From positions 3,968,001 through 4,032,000 of the forward strand of contig JAILWY010000011.1 of assembly GCA_022113835.1 (NCBI GenBank): DNA of 64,000 nucleotides. The letters run 5' to 3'. Position 1 is the stretch's first letter. Each line of letters opens with the position of its first letter. The DNA comes from Atopsyche davidsoni (Eukaryota; Arthropoda; Insecta; Trichoptera; Hydrobiosidae). The position numbers were made by a program, and so were the translations under genes. Below are positions 24,518 through 40,000 of the stretch, piece after piece. The notes under the pieces were generated by a model. It saw nothing but the letters and a program-made list of their open reading frames with translations, searched no databases and was not told the DNA's origin.

Positions 24518-27500
24518 CTGAAAATGAGAAAAATTCCGAGTCAACTACCCCCCAGACTCCGTAGTAAACTTGCATGGATATACAGGGAACCGCTTGTGCT
24601 TCGGGCAGATTTCAATTTATAGGTATTAAACCATGTAAAGTGACTTATTTAAGCTTTAAAAATTGATGCCATCGGTAAATCCAGTGCTCTGTTTTGAGTA
24701 TAAGATATTTTTATTATATTTTATGTACTCATATTAAATGAAACGACCCAAGTATCTTTAAGAAAAAATATATCACACTTAAGTAAAAATTCAAACGAAA
24801 TCCAATTTTATATAACAGGTAAAAAAAGTGTAAAAATTTGTAATGGATTATACAGTAGATTAATTTTTTAAGTATTTATGCTTTGATATCATTTTTAAGA
24901 ATTTGTCAAAAAAGCCAATTAATTGTTGTAAAACAAATGACGATATAAATTGTGTGCGTGTTAATACATTACGAATCAGTTTCTTTGGCTGGAAAATACG
25001 GATTTAAAAAATATCAAATACTGATCCGGTATAGTACAACTCGAAAAATAAGTTGAATACTGCTTCACGTATAAGTGTAAAATTTCTCGTTTCATAGTTT
25101 ATTGAGAAAGTTACATACAAGGGGGCACTTCGTCTCGTCTGTTAAGTTGGAAGGCAACTTGAGATGCTCTACCTGCATGAGGTTGAAGCACATGGCTGTG
25201 AGCGCCATGCCCAGCATCAAGTACATGGAGCAGAATATGAAACTGACGTCTATCTCCTTCGCTGCAAAGATCTTGTCTCCGGGGACTATATCTCCGAACC
25301 CGATACTACGATAATATAAAACATTTGATTTAAAAATACACATGAATTATTTTGCCTAAAATATTAGAACGTATTATTATATAAATATAGCAAAAAAAAA
25401 TTATTAATACATGTCTGTACCATAAATCAGATTTGATATACACTCTAATAAAGATCACGAAAAGCAATATCGCTTATACAAATGTTCAAAATCTTCTTAC
25501 TATAGGTGATTGAATACAATCAGTATAATAGTCAATCAAGTAGCCAGGAATATTTATCACATATTAAACAAATATTTAGAAAAAATTGTATGTTAATTGT
25601 TTAATAATTACCTGCTTAGTGAAATAAAACAAAAATAGGATCCCTCGATTGGATCCCAATCCTCCCACGTGTTGAACAAAGCCGCTCCAAACAATACGTA
25701 ACTGAAAAAAAATACTGAAAGTTTACACGATATTATGAATATCAATTTACTCCTGAATAATGAATTTCATGTTTTTACGTAAAAACCTGTATGCTTATGA
25801 CTGTGTTATTAAATAAGTCTTACCCGACCATGATGGTGAGGCACAGCATGATGGGGACGGTGATGGTCTGAGGATCGTACTCCTCCAGAGTGATATTTCC
25901 ACTGTCCGTTTCCTCCTCTTCGTCCTCACTCTCATCGCTGTCGGCCGTCAGATCGCTCGGCTGCTGAGAACTATCCGAGGGAGGATAACTCTCTATTGCA
26001 GGTATCTGATGACGATAAAAAATACGCCAAACAAAAAATTATAATAAATAAAGTACCCGTGTACTAATCAAACACTCATTATATTCCACTAACAGCTTTA
26101 TACAAGCAACATCTGCCAAGAAAAAAATATCTGTCAAATCATTTATTCAACACGCATATTTCAGCATATTTTTATTAGATAAGAGTCGTAGAAAAATATA
26201 TTAACATGAGATTTTATTTGATAGCGTAATATATGAATGCATTGCATAATGGGTAATCAAAAGAAATCGTTATACAACCGAAACTGTCTCACATACTTCT
26301 AGGCTTTTTTTTACACAGAAAAACTGCTGTAGACCTTTAAAAAATATACTATATTTCTTGCTGTCTATAATTTTCATACTTTTTAACTCACTTTCGCTGA
26401 ACGACGTTATTTTATTGATTTTCCGAACGACAAAGAAAATACTCAGTCGCGCGTTACGCTGCCTAAATTATAGATTGATATATTAAATTATTCAATCTAC
26501 TCAGCCGTGTGATAGAGCGTGTGATAAAATTAGTCTCGCTTCTGTCGCACCGCACCCAATATGGCGAACACAATCCCGCCACATGTGCGGTCATAAAACT
26601 CCGAGATCAAATCCGCCGAGACGCTTAGAGAAAACACTCCCCCGGAATTAGGCTGTTTCATATTCCTCATTTCGTCTAGAGCGGACCGTTGAGTTATTAT
26701 TTTTTTTTATCTAAGGGATGGTCAAGACCCCTGAGTGTATTAGATTTTTTTTTGTTTTAAATTTGTTTCATCGTAACATAAGACCGATGAGTGTTAATGT
26801 TTTAACCCATGTACATTTATGGAGTAAAAAAAAAATTGAGTTACTTATTCTTATGTGAACGTTATCGGTTTTACACTTGCATATAACTATTTGAATTCTC
26901 ACTCTTGACACAAATCTTTTATAGAGTTTTAGGATTTTCACATATCATCGATGGCTCATAGAAGACCAAAATTGTTTAATTTTTATTTTAGCTGCTTCCA
27001 AAAAAAAATACATAAATCATGTGTGAACCAATTACATAAGTATTATAACTAATGTGATAAGGCACATTAGTTCACACATAGAAGATGATTAAAGAAATTC
27101 TCAGAAAAATATCATCGTGATTTGATTGACGTTCAATACCTAAATATTGTAAAACAGTCTTATAAATAACGATATAATATTTTAACTAAGTGATGGTTAT
27201 TCTAAAAATATGTATTAAGATCTAAAATTATTGTCAAAACTGGTGCGAATAAAAAAATGTTCTTTGTAAAATGTTGAGGTTGATTTTTCATTCGCAATAT
27301 AAATTTCAGGGCGGATTTCGAAACTATTTGACTCAATTGCCCGTTTGTTGATTCACTTATTTATACTTAGGGGTAGTAAAAACAAAGGCATTTTCTGTGA
27401 AATTCGGAGCGCCTGTTTTTGGTTTCCTTGCTACTTGCAAAGAAGCCATTTGGGTTTATATGGATGTGTATCGATGAGAGTGGTTTCAGATACTTACGGT

Positions 27501-30500
27501 GGCTTTATTTGGCTGATTAGATTAAAGCAGAATCTTTTTGATTTTTTTTAAACAGAGCAATAGCTAAAATATAAATAATTTTGTTTGTGAGCACTTTCGA
27601 TATTTATTTCGATCGATGGATATTTTGTGATGCATTTTTCGCTTGTTAAACTGAAGAAAATTAAAAATAAAAATGTCTGTATTCCCTTAGTCATTATACG
27701 CAGAACTGAATAATAACAAAATAAACCGGTCTGGATTATAAAAGATTTTCCCGTATTTTTGAAGGTCATCGCAAAACTTGCGAGTTGGGGGAAACATATA
27801 AAAGAAGGCTTTTTGAAACAGAAAGCTTTATATAGGCCAGCGATTCGCTAAGTAGGCGACATCGTCCTCCTGGGGCGGTGAAAAGATCCTTGGGGTGCGG
27901 TGTTGGCCTGGGGGGTAATAAAATGCGATGTGGGCCAATATCGGTCGGATACGAATAAAACAAGAGCACAGAAACAGTGACCAGATAACTAAATAAATAT
28001 TTAAAAAAATATTTTTAAATAAATATTTTTTTTATCCCAACAGTATTGCGTTTAATCAGGGAAATAATTTTTCAGGCCTTGAGACTTGAGGCTTAAGATG
28101 TTTACTTAATATTTTATGATTGTTTGTACATCTAAGGGTTAGTGACAAAATCGTAGTATGGGTAATTAAAAACCTTGAAACATGTCATTAAATGAGTCAT
28201 CAACACATTAAAAGCTTTAGTAAAAATGAATTCATCCACACCATAGGTTCCCAAAGGGGTCGATTCTGCCCTGCAAGGGGTTGATGACAGCGAAAAATTA
28301 AATTGGGGGTCCACGAACTGTTAATGGGGTCTACAAGAGTGGATCCCATTGGCCATGTTGGCCACGATATTTTCGACGATATGTACGTTCAGTTAACTAT
28401 TTTCAATGTACAACGTCACTATTTCGGCGCGTTATTTCAGTGTTAAGCATGATTAAATTTGTATTGAGTTATAGTTTCAAAACATGTTTACTCAAGTCAA
28501 TCGGTTAATAAATGTCAAAAATATTTAATGTTTACATACCGACATAAAATATGGCGCACCCTGTATATCAGATGTCAAAAATATGTTTGAAGTTGACGAA
28601 TGTTATAAAAATTAAATATTAGCAAGACAGGGGTCTACAAAAAACAGGAAAACTCGACAAGGGGCCGACGGGAAAAAATAGTTTGGGAACCTATGATCTA
28701 CACCATCGAATAAATTATTACTCTCTTTCTTATCCTATTATATTATTTGCTACCAAGAACCAAATAATTATTGTAATAACAATTCACCTCGCATAACCTA
28801 CCAACACATTTAAAAAAAAAGTTTTATCTATAATAAATCCAATAACCTCTAGACTTTTATACATTTGAGAAAGATTTTTATACAATATTTTTTAGCACGT
28901 CTATATAAGAATTATCTTTGAGATACACGAAAGATCGCTCTGATTTTGCCTGTTTGCATTGTATCATTATTAATGATATTTCTAAGTTATTTGATGTGGT
29001 AATAATGTGATAGATTCTAAATGTTATATTATCAATTACTTACGCTGCTAATTTAATACTGTTAGTGGATTCTGATCACAAGAGTAACCGTGTCGCAGAT
29101 TCGTCCTTAAACGACTTCGGTTTTTTTTGCGTCTACTGCTAAAGCCTTGCTTTGTAACACTCGTACTTGCTAACGGAGGCTTTAGAAAAATATTCCGAAA
29201 ACGTTGGTTTTTATGTGTGATGTTGAAGATATTATTATACACTGTTGTAACATTTGATTTTATGGTTTTTTTTATTGGGATTAAGGAGTTGAATAATATT
29301 TTTTTAAAACAAACGCATATGGTTATAAATAAATACGTTAGATTGAAATATCTAAAGTCATTGCATCTGCTAGTCATTAAGCTACATATTTACTTTTGTT
29401 ACTTATCAGAAAAGTACGAAGCAGCCTTCATATACCTTTAAATTACCAGATGCAATAGATTAACCAACAATTTGTAAATAACGTCTCGTGTATTTAAAAC
29501 CGGTATGAAAATTAAAATACTCGAATTTTTTTTAGTTATGCCTCGAATTTGTGGAACGCCTTGTATTAATGAAATTTTATATGATTTATATTGCGAGCAT
29601 ATTTTCTCAAAGAATAATGGTTTATCAATGAAGGCGTTGTGTTTTTAGTATGATGTATGGTTTCAAGTTTCTAGAACAATAAGGCCTTTTTCGGCAAAGG
29701 GAATTCAGAAAAAGTCGTATATATTTTCGAAAAACACGCCTTTGAAAAAATAACGCGATTGTATAAATTTTATTTGTTGAGAATGGCATTTATTTTTTCT
29801 GACACATTTTATGTACAATATATATTGTTATTTTTTTGTGTTACTTTTGAATGTAATGCACGTTGTTTTTATTTTGCAGTTATTTCATGTTTTTTGTTTA
29901 TTCAAATTATAAAAAAATGTTTTGTTGTAATAAAAAAATTAAATTCCTCATGTGATTTTATATCACCATAATAAACGCGCCCCCATTTCGAATCGCTCAT
30001 ATTGTATATATATATAATTTTAATCTTGCACTTTTTTGGTTATTTTGAAACACTATTTGGACAAGGCAAGCGAAATTGCTATATCACCCAAATCACTTAT
30101 TGTAGAATTAATAGAATAAAAATATTACTACGGGTGTGTCCTAGAAAAATATAAAAATACTAGAAAAACCTTTGAGCTTGTATGTGTTGATAAATTTTAT
30201 GGCAAGCAATGCTTTATCGCTTGTATGGACCGCACACCACTTTTGTTCTGAATCAAGGCACGCGCACCGATAAATATCCCGAATGTTCTTTTGCAAGTCA
30301 GTGCAAGTCCTTGACGGAGGATCTTCTCGGTCCTTTGTTATTGGCGATAATTTCATAAGGTTTGTTCATTATCTTACACAACACTAAGTTTTTTCAGTCA
30401 AACGTGACTTGACTCCAGGGGTGGGCGTTAATTTCGGAAGAGCCTACTCTTCTTTGTTCTGCGGCTGGGGTGGAATGCTGAGGGCGTTTTTTACCCCCGG

Positions 30501-31671
30501 ATTATTTGTTCTATATTAAGCTATCGTCGACGTATTTATAAAATATTATAATAAGATTAGGCCCCCAAGGAAAGGATTATTTTCGTCGTTAATGCAAAAG
30601 TTAAAGCATTTTATCATTGCTTTATCTAGAATCTATTAAATGACAATATGAACCACCATGTATCGATTGAAAGCCTGCACTTATCTAAGCAACATGAATT
30701 TACTTGAATATGCCAATCACATACTAAATAATTTTTGAAGTAAAAAAAGCCTTATTTTTTATACACTCATCAAAAAAATATTTTTACACTCGTTCTTTAC
30801 AAAGCATAAAGTTCATTTTATATATTATCTTATAAGTTTTTATTTTCATTTGATAAAGTTTTTTCGTAAAACAAGATTTTCAAAATAAACGAAAACACAG
30901 TATCTACTGAATCCGTTAAATGTTGTTTTTAGTAAAGAAGGAAATATTTTTTCCCAATCTTCTTTGAAATTAAATAAAATACTTTTTATTTAGTGCATTT
31001 GTATAGTCAAATACACGTTTACCAACGACCTGAAGTATTTAAAAAAAAAGCCATATAACATAATAATTTTGATTATAAATATGTCATTGGTTTCAATTGA
31101 AAATTAATATTGAATAATACAATCACAAATAACAAAAAAAAACATACTTTAATGATAAATGCCATGTTTTCATTTGACTGTGAATTGACAATATTAATTA
31201 ATGAAACTCAAATATTCAGCATCTCATCCAAATGTAAAAAATTCTTATTACCGACATCAATTAAATTATTTATTTTAAATTTGGGTATTACTAATAATTG
31301 TTTTTTTTAACAAATTACAAGGATTCAGCTTTAATGAAAAAATGAAAATCTGCATATGATTTTATTATATATCTCAACAACTAAATACTTTGTTTGATAA
31401 TGAAAAAATTATGCGATTATCAAATTTAACCATTTGGTCAAAAAACGAAGCGTTAATTTATTACTCAAACTTTTATAACAAATTAAAGACGTAATAGCAA
31501 ATAATAGTCTAGGACCAAGTATGAATTAAAAAAATGCATCAGTGTTAAGAAAGCTTGAATTTTTTAAATATTTTTTTTTGTCTCATTACTTATGACTTGG
31601 CTGCTTTTTCTTTGTTCTATATTGGCTGTTTTCATTATAAGTATAGCTTTGTTGGGAATTAATGTTTATGC

Positions 31672-31708
<37 letters not shown>

Positions 31709-33956
31709 ATAGAGAAAAAAATAGTTATTATTGTAGGAATTTTGTATGTAATTTGATTGGGGTCCATGGGGGTGGTTTCCAGGGCCTCCGAGGCCACGAC
31801 AAACTAGGTTACCCGAGGGTTGCGTTTTCGATCTCTCCGGTGAATGTAATTAATGATCCACGTCGTTTTTCGATAATAGTCTGCAGAACAAAACTTATAC
31901 CACATTTTTTCCTCTCTCTCCAGAGTTCTCTCCCCGAGTTCTAACAGAAAATGGACCTATTGAAGCCCTCCTGAAAGCATTTTTTTTTATCCCGCGGCCG
32001 AAAAACAGAAAAATAATATCTGGATTTCTCTCGATGGCGAGTCTTTTTTTATTTTTATAAAATATGTTTTGAACATTTCTTGCGTGTTTGGACGGGTTTT
32101 AATTATTTTGTTTATTTTGAAGTGTAATTTTTTCTGCAGCCAAATATTATTCGATTAAGCTTAATGACATAAGCGAATATAATGCATTGTGTGTCTTACT
32201 TTTAATAAGAACAATACATGCAATTATATATATATATATTATTTTACCTTTTAAAAGTATCGTATTATTTAGTATGTTACTACTGATTCTTAAAAACCAA
32301 ATATTTTTTTATAATTAACATATAAAAAGAGAACTTACCATATAGTATATTTATACGTTATACTTGTTTCATTTAAACTAATATATTTTTATGAGAAAAT
32401 TTTAAAAACGTTTGATGCTCAATTTCAGTTTATAATCTAAACACAATAAACCCCATGAGACACATAGCCATGGAAAATAATAAATTAAAGGAAAAATTTG
32501 GAAAAGAGCACAACTCAAAAAAAGCAGAAAAATGTGTAGCTTGGAGATATAGTATATCTGGGATCAAAATGGCAGTTTTTATATTCATCGACGGGACCAC
32601 ATGTCGGTGATGGCCGCACTTCCGTTGAATGTGTTTATTTACCCGCGAAGCCTTATCACAGGGATGTTTTCGCTGCCTACCAAGGCCATAAGTTTTCCTT
32701 CTAGCATGTTTTCGATTGCCTGTTTTCGTACCACTTCGATTTGACGCTATTGATTTTTTTTCTATGATATTCTGTGCATTGTTATTTTAATTAAAACTTT
32801 AATTTTATTTAAAACAACACAAATAAGCACCCGTGATTGTATTATATATTGTAGATATTACGATATTCAATTTCAATAATTAATAACACATTTTTTTAGT
32901 ATTACTCATATTTTCATAAAAACTACATATTTATACAAAAAATACTTGCGAACTGTTGATATTAGAATTAAATGATGCGTTTCATTGAATTTCAAGGGAA
33001 TTAAGCACGTCCACTACGTCTAAAGTTTGTATTTTGATGCTTTCATAGATCACTGAGAAGGTTTCGTCACCGGCCTGAAAAAATATTCCAACTGTATTTT
33101 AGAATATTTTTTCAGATATCGTTACACAAGGAATGGTAGTTACTGCATATGTGTATTTGTTTATATATATAATCCACACAAAGGACGCCATGTGACGCAC
33201 CAGTTCTTGAAGACGCACGTATCAAATTGTGTTCCAACGAGCCTAGGAATTGTTTTTATGCGACAAAATGCGCAAGTTGGTTTTTTTATATTATTTTCGC
33301 TTTGATATTGAATAGACGCTGTTTCGTGCAGCGAAACTACTTATTATCATATTTTTTGATGTGTTTGTACCAATGCTCTCCGATATATCTTTCACTGCGC
33401 ATATATATAATATATTGTCTTTTTAAATTAATATAGATTTATTTTGCAAATTACCCTTACCCAAAGAGTTAAAACATCGCGTGTTTCGGGTTTTTATTTC
33501 TCTCAGTTTTTGATCTTGGTTTTTTTCAGGGACAGGGATTTTTGATCAGCGACATATATTATAAACAATAATCTCATTTCAGGACATTATTCAATAATTT
33601 ATATATTTCGTTCTCTAAATTAACAGTCCGTAAAAGCAATCTGTACCTTCGCTAGTTGACAGCGCTTATCTTTAAGAGCACTCATGTATACACTGTCATA
33701 TTTAGCATTCTCATGACTGCTTGCGATTATTACACTACTCGCTCGTTATTAAGTAACTAACAACAACCGTTGCAAGTGACAATGTTCTTGTCTAACTTTA
33801 CCGAATATGTACCTCGTCTGCGATAGCTTTTGTATGCATGTTCAAATAACATTATTTGCCCGAATAAGCATACCTTGAACAGTTGATACTCCTTAAATAA
33901 ATACAATACATTAACGTCTATGATTTCAATGTCTATAGAGATGTTAAACAAACGGA

Positions 33957-34014
<58 letters not shown>

Positions 34015-37000
34015 TATATTGTTACTAACTTTAGTACTTGTAAAAAAACAAGGATGACAAGAGTTTCTGATGCCGTAATAGTTACTTTATGGTATACGTT
34101 TTTGATTTGAAGATTGGTTTTATACTGTAGCCAAAACGCGGAAGCAATAATTATTTTTTGACGCTTATACACATACAACAATTGTTTTAACCTATGAGCA
34201 TATAAAATATTGTAACAGCTTCACCAGCGTTGCAGGTGTTCTTTCAAATACTGGATTGCACCGAGTTGTGAAATAGTGACCTCATGAGCGTACATTCATG
34301 TAACAATAAATCTCCATACAAACCGCAGTGTTGGCCGAACAAGTGACCCGCGAGTACGAATCGAGACATGTGTCGATATATATATTTAATAACTCAATTA
34401 TGTTTAAATGTGGATATATTTATATGTGAGTGTTTGTGCAGTTTCAGGATGTGTCCCTCTGCTGTTTGACTGCAACCTCCGTATGCGGTGAGTGAATTTA
34501 TATGATTTATAATAATGTTCCGAAAATATTACCAATTCCGGCGCAACCGCATTGATGCGGCCATTCAAATTATGTTTAGCAATATAATTATTTATTTTAA
34601 TGCACATTCTGTAACTTATGTCCGTAAGATTTGGTAGGCGTTGTTATTCGTTCTTGAGTTTTGTAAGCTGCTTGGAGTTTTCTGTTTTCTGACGTTTCGA
34701 TTTCCGTGCTGGGATTGAAAAGTTGAAAAAAAAACTTTAACTGCACACCAAAAGACTAAAATCATCGAAGAACTCTGAATCTTGCTACTTTATCGCAATA
34801 ATCACTAAAATGATGATGCCATGAATTTCCGTTACGATGATATTAACTTTTCACAGATTTTTGTTACTTTGAAGTTTGTCACTATGCAAAGTTGTTGAAA
34901 CTATTCACTAGAATCCATTTCTAGAAAAATTAAAAATGAATAGTTCATATTATAAGGAAATATGAATAAACTGACCCTTGCGCGAAGTCTTTCTGCTCTT
35001 CTCCTGGCGACTCCTGGACATCCTCTGCATAGGCAGCACATTGAGTACGTCCACTTAAATGATCTTGCAAGGATATCCCCTATTGAAATGGAAAAAAACT
35101 TTTTAACAACTCTAAAATCTAAAAAAGAGAGACTGGATAGCATTTTTCAACTTAATTTTTAGTAATCGACTACCAAATGAAATGACAAATAAAATGCTTT
35201 AAAATAAAAGTTATCTGGTAATACCAAAGTGCATCGGTTCCTAACTTGCATTTAATGATTAAAACTCTTAATCAGACCATAAAATAAATATTCACGAACA
35301 CTTTACTGCACACGCGCTTTATTTTCAATTGCATCTCCTAAATTGTATATGGAGGAGTGTAATAACTTGAATGTCATGTTTCAAGATTATGGATAACTTA
35401 CGTTAATACACATTTTAATAAATAAAAAATTATAACCTTTATAATTATCATAAGACTTTCAGAAACATTTTAAACCTTGTAACATATAAAATATTCAAAT
35501 CTTTTTTACTAACGATAAATACTGTGTCGGTTTTATGTTGTAGATTTATTTTTTTTAGCGTTTTCTGAAAAGTATATATATATATATATTTAATATTCTT
35601 ACCAATATTGGAGAGGTAGAGAAGAAATAGCGGCATCCCAATAATTGCATACAATATTGTACACACCTTCCCCCATGCCGTTCTTGGGGCTATGTTGCCA
35701 TAACCTGAAACCAATAAAACACTTTAAATAAATATGTTAAGATACACGTATAATTATAACATATGATAAATCACATAGTTTTAGACTAAAGATCAATTAT
35801 GAATAAAACAAAATAAATAAGTGTTTGGTTAAAATAAATATACCTCTACATTTTTTGATAAAACAATTGATTCGAGGTTTGGTTTGCTTTGATTTATATT
35901 TACAAAAAAAGCAAGAACAATGCTTTGCATTGGATAAATAAATTAAAAAACATCACACATGTATACCTTTAAATTAGCAACGTATTTAATATGTTTATAA
36001 ATATTTTCGAGAGATAAAGCAATCAACATAAAAAAAAATATCAAAAAAGCTAAACCCTACTTAAAGCAACAGCAAATTTAGGTTTTTGAATTAACAAGGT
36101 GAAAATTAGTGTATCGATTCAATTTAGAGCGATCAAAACATATTATCTGTTATAATTATGATATATATTTTAAATAAAATGCAAAGTTTAGTCTATCAAA
36201 TGTGAAAAAACCTTATAAATCCACCTGCACTAAAGAAGCAGACGCTGGGCTAAATTTTGGAATGAACTAAGTGGCATCTGCATTGCAAGTATATTGCTAA
36301 GTAGAACAAACTACTCTGTACTATGTTTATTACTCACGAAACACGAGCTAGGACTGAGTGCTTTCTTCAAATGGAATGGTAATTTAATAATCATATAAAA
36401 TATATTATAACTATACATAATAAAATTGTCACAACCTTGTTATTCATCATTATTAATTACACGTATTCCATATTTTTGTCAGAAAATACTCGTACAAGGT
36501 GGAATTCTTCTGTGGTTATATATTGATTTTTCTTTTTGATAAGTGAATTGTTTTGCTAATTTCTTTTATAAGTATTTTAAATCAGAGAATTAAAATAAAA
36601 ATATAATAGAGCAAATAACTAAGTTTTTTTAATATGTGGAATATCACAAAAATACTTTTTTTTCTTAAATATGAATATGTCAAAACGATTATTTGTGTTT
36701 TGTGATAAAACAATTTATTCTTTTTTTTTTATTTTTACTTGGGTTATCATAACTGATAACCCAAGCCTACAATTTAAAAATATCAAAAGCTTCACATAAA
36801 AATCTTATCTTCGATCTGCTTATGCAGTGATCTTTGCAAAGCATTGCATTAACGTATTCCATATTTTTAACCCACTTCCTTCTCGCTAAGCCTACATTAA
36901 AAAAAAAACATCACAATGCAAACAAAAGGACAGAGTTTTTTTCCGGAGCTTTCAGCAAAACTCAAATGTTTTCCCGCGGTGAAAGCTGCGGCGTCACAAT

Positions 37001-40000
37001 ACGATTTTAAATATGAAATTTGTTATTGAATTCCTGGATTCCCCCTGAAGTCCTTGATAAGTGTATGGGCGCACCCCATGAATGGCCTGAAAAGATGCCG
37101 TAGCGAAGCCATTTACGATTCAAAGATGTAATTCCGGAAAATTTTCCAATTCAATGGGGGCTGTGTAACTTCCGCAAATTTCATTTCTTTAAATGTATTA
37201 TTTTTTATTTGAAATATTTTTCCTCTGTATCGATTTTTATGAATAATATGAAACGGGAAGCCTGTCGCTTTGAGGAGTTTTGTTATATATTTTTTCAGGA
37301 AAGCCTATGGCTATAAGCAAACAGGAAGTAGCAGTGTCTTGTATGGCCTCGATTCATTGACGTAATTTTACTACAGGAAATCATTTTTATGATTTTTTTC
37401 TTAGTTACTTCACCCAATGCCTAATTTATGAAAATTGTGGTCATCTTCGACGTTTTACTCAATTTTATAGATTTTCAACTTTCTCTAATAATTTATTTTT
37501 CTACCAATATGGTTAAATTGATTGTTGTACTAAGCAACAAGAAAAGAGCCTCGTAACTTAGAAGTTACAACTATTATAGTTTATTATAATAAGACTTTAT
37601 ATAAAAAAAAATAGTGATAGTTTTAATTCAGTATCACGATTTCTTGTTTAAAGGATTGAATATTAAAAATCAAGGACAAAAAATGGTTTAATTTGTAATA
37701 TTTCACGCTTTAGAGATAAAGACAAACATCTAACAAATTTTTTTTTTCTTACGATCGTTTGAATTTTAATTAAATTTTTAAGTCTTAAATGTTTGGCCAT
37801 ACTTCTTTATAAGTAGAAATAAAAAGACACCTAAAGAAAGTACAGAAATATAAAATTTAAAGTATTGATTTTTTAACGGTAAGTTTGTAAATATAATTTT
37901 TTTTTTAACACTTTAAGGTTATTCTTAAGATGTCAATCAAGTCTCATTGCATCTTGTATAGTAAAGTTTATTAGGAAATAATTATTTTTTTGTAAAACTA
38001 TCTACCATATTAAAGAAAGACCTATTGTTTTTATTTAAAGAATAAATTGTTGGAATTGAGACTGCGTTCATTATTTACTTGAAATATGTTAAATCAAGCA
38101 TTTTGATTTCAGTAAAAAAACTTAAGTTTATAAAATAATTTTGTATACTGTATAGTTATGAAAATAGGCTATATTAATTAATATACTTGCGGTAGAATAT
38201 TATACTCAGTCTTCATGCACACAATAAAATTCCATAAATCAAAACGAATATTATTTCTTTGTCGTATCGAAAAAAAATTAAAGCAATGTACACCCCAAAC
38301 CCTCCCCCAGAATCAGCCAGCATCGATATAATAGAAGGATATAGGTCGGGCGAGCTACATTATATTTTTATTGAAAACTCCTTTGTTTCGATTGTTTTTA
38401 TTTCAACTTAGGCGTAATAAAGACGGACTTTTCATCCCTTTGAAGCGAAATAACATCAATCATATTTTAATAAACGAGGGAGGAGGCCGGTCCAAATTAG
38501 AAGTTATTGCTAGTCGGTGGGACTTTTTCATATTAAACAAGAGGAACCCGCGCCGGTTTCAACTCGCTTCGATTACTCTTTGAAAAAAATAAAATAATAT
38601 AGTCATGATCAAATTAAAAGTTTAGGCTCTGGTTCGTATCTCGATTTTTGATTCGTGACTGTAGCCGAAACGTGAATAAAATATTCAATTAAAACCACCC
38701 TATCGTCCAGTTTCTAACACGTATGTTTGACTCCAATAAGGTTCAGTTTCAAATCTTAAAATTGCAATTTGTCTTTTGAGTGCTTATAAAAACTTTTTTT
38801 TTACTTTTATTTTATCAATGTACTCTTTTCTGCAGGTTTTTTTTATTTTTGTGTTTTTAACAGGTGCTGGAGACTTATTAGTCCGCTTGGTAAAAATGAC
38901 TCTTCCCTTGTGACTTTTTTGTTTTATGCTTGAGAAACTTGATTTATATAATTGTTTGCGGTAAATTCTGAAATAAGAGTGTCTTTGAGAGTGTTTATTC
39001 AATGAATAATTTAGTGTGATATTAAAAATTAAATATAAAAAGTCATTTCTCGATGATTTATTTGTTTTTCAGCTAGAAACACTGAACAACAAATAGCGCC
39101 TCAGCAAGGCGGCCGTTTGTTCTTATAACACGGATGTTGCAATATTAATTATCTTTATTCTTCTTCAATATAAACAATCGGTTTTTGTGTAGCCGTGGTA
39201 TTACAATATTCCTAAATAATGGATGATTAAGGGAATATAAGGCAAAAGCTTTCTTACAGAAATTACCGCTTTTGCTTTCTTTCTAGCACAATAGTTTTTC
39301 GCGGTCATCACTCTACTAAAATCAAAGTACCCATTGAAATGTGCCAACGTATTTTAATACGCCTTATCAGGTATTGTAATATTGGGCAAACAATATGCTC
39401 CGAATTATAAAAGCTTTTACTTCTGTAGCAAAAAAAATATATATATAATAGTGTTCTTATAGGGTGTGTGATTATCCTTGAATTAATCCATTGTACTAAC
39501 AACTATATATCAATAAAAACCTGAACAGGTTCATCTTGCACAGGTTTACTTTGCATACAATATGCATTAATACATGAACCTAACTGGTGTATTAATTTGT
39601 TTTCTGTGTATATTAATCTTTTTCACTCAAAATGCTTATCATTAGAGGAGGTTGGTGACCATTTTTCAGAACATAATTTAACCTGAACCAGTTTTACTGA
39701 TCCAGACATTATCGCAAATTCCGCGTTTACGTTAGTTTTTTTTTCCCTATGCCGTTTTTTTGGAATCACCTGCTGTAGGTTATATTTATTATATCGAAAA
39801 AATATCCGAAATTGAGTATCTTACGCATTTTTACCATCGTCTTTGCGCTTTCTGTTCCAAGACACTCTCATGTGGTCAACTCATGGTATTTTAAGAATTC
39901 CCACATTTTACATGGCTCGATTTTTCGCATTGTGACTATTTTATGTGAGTAGGCCGCAAATTTATTATTAACTAAATAAATATAGGTAAAACACTAATTT

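Larger units (their letters stand above)
26006..34975 (-). other. K2P intron 5 (8970 bp)
   Basis: It holds the deleted tRNA-derived repeat (27.06 kb), the hAT-type element (28.24-28.70 kb), two microsatellites and the interspersed repeat at 34.25 kb. GC-richer patches near 26520-26660 and 31750-31900 are unexplained. Confidence 0.8.

Noticed and set aside
24284..24622. 112-codon plus-strand ORF
   Set aside because: It overlaps K2P exon 9 in antisense; the minus-strand reading with a strong acceptor and an in-phase channel tail explains the GC content better.
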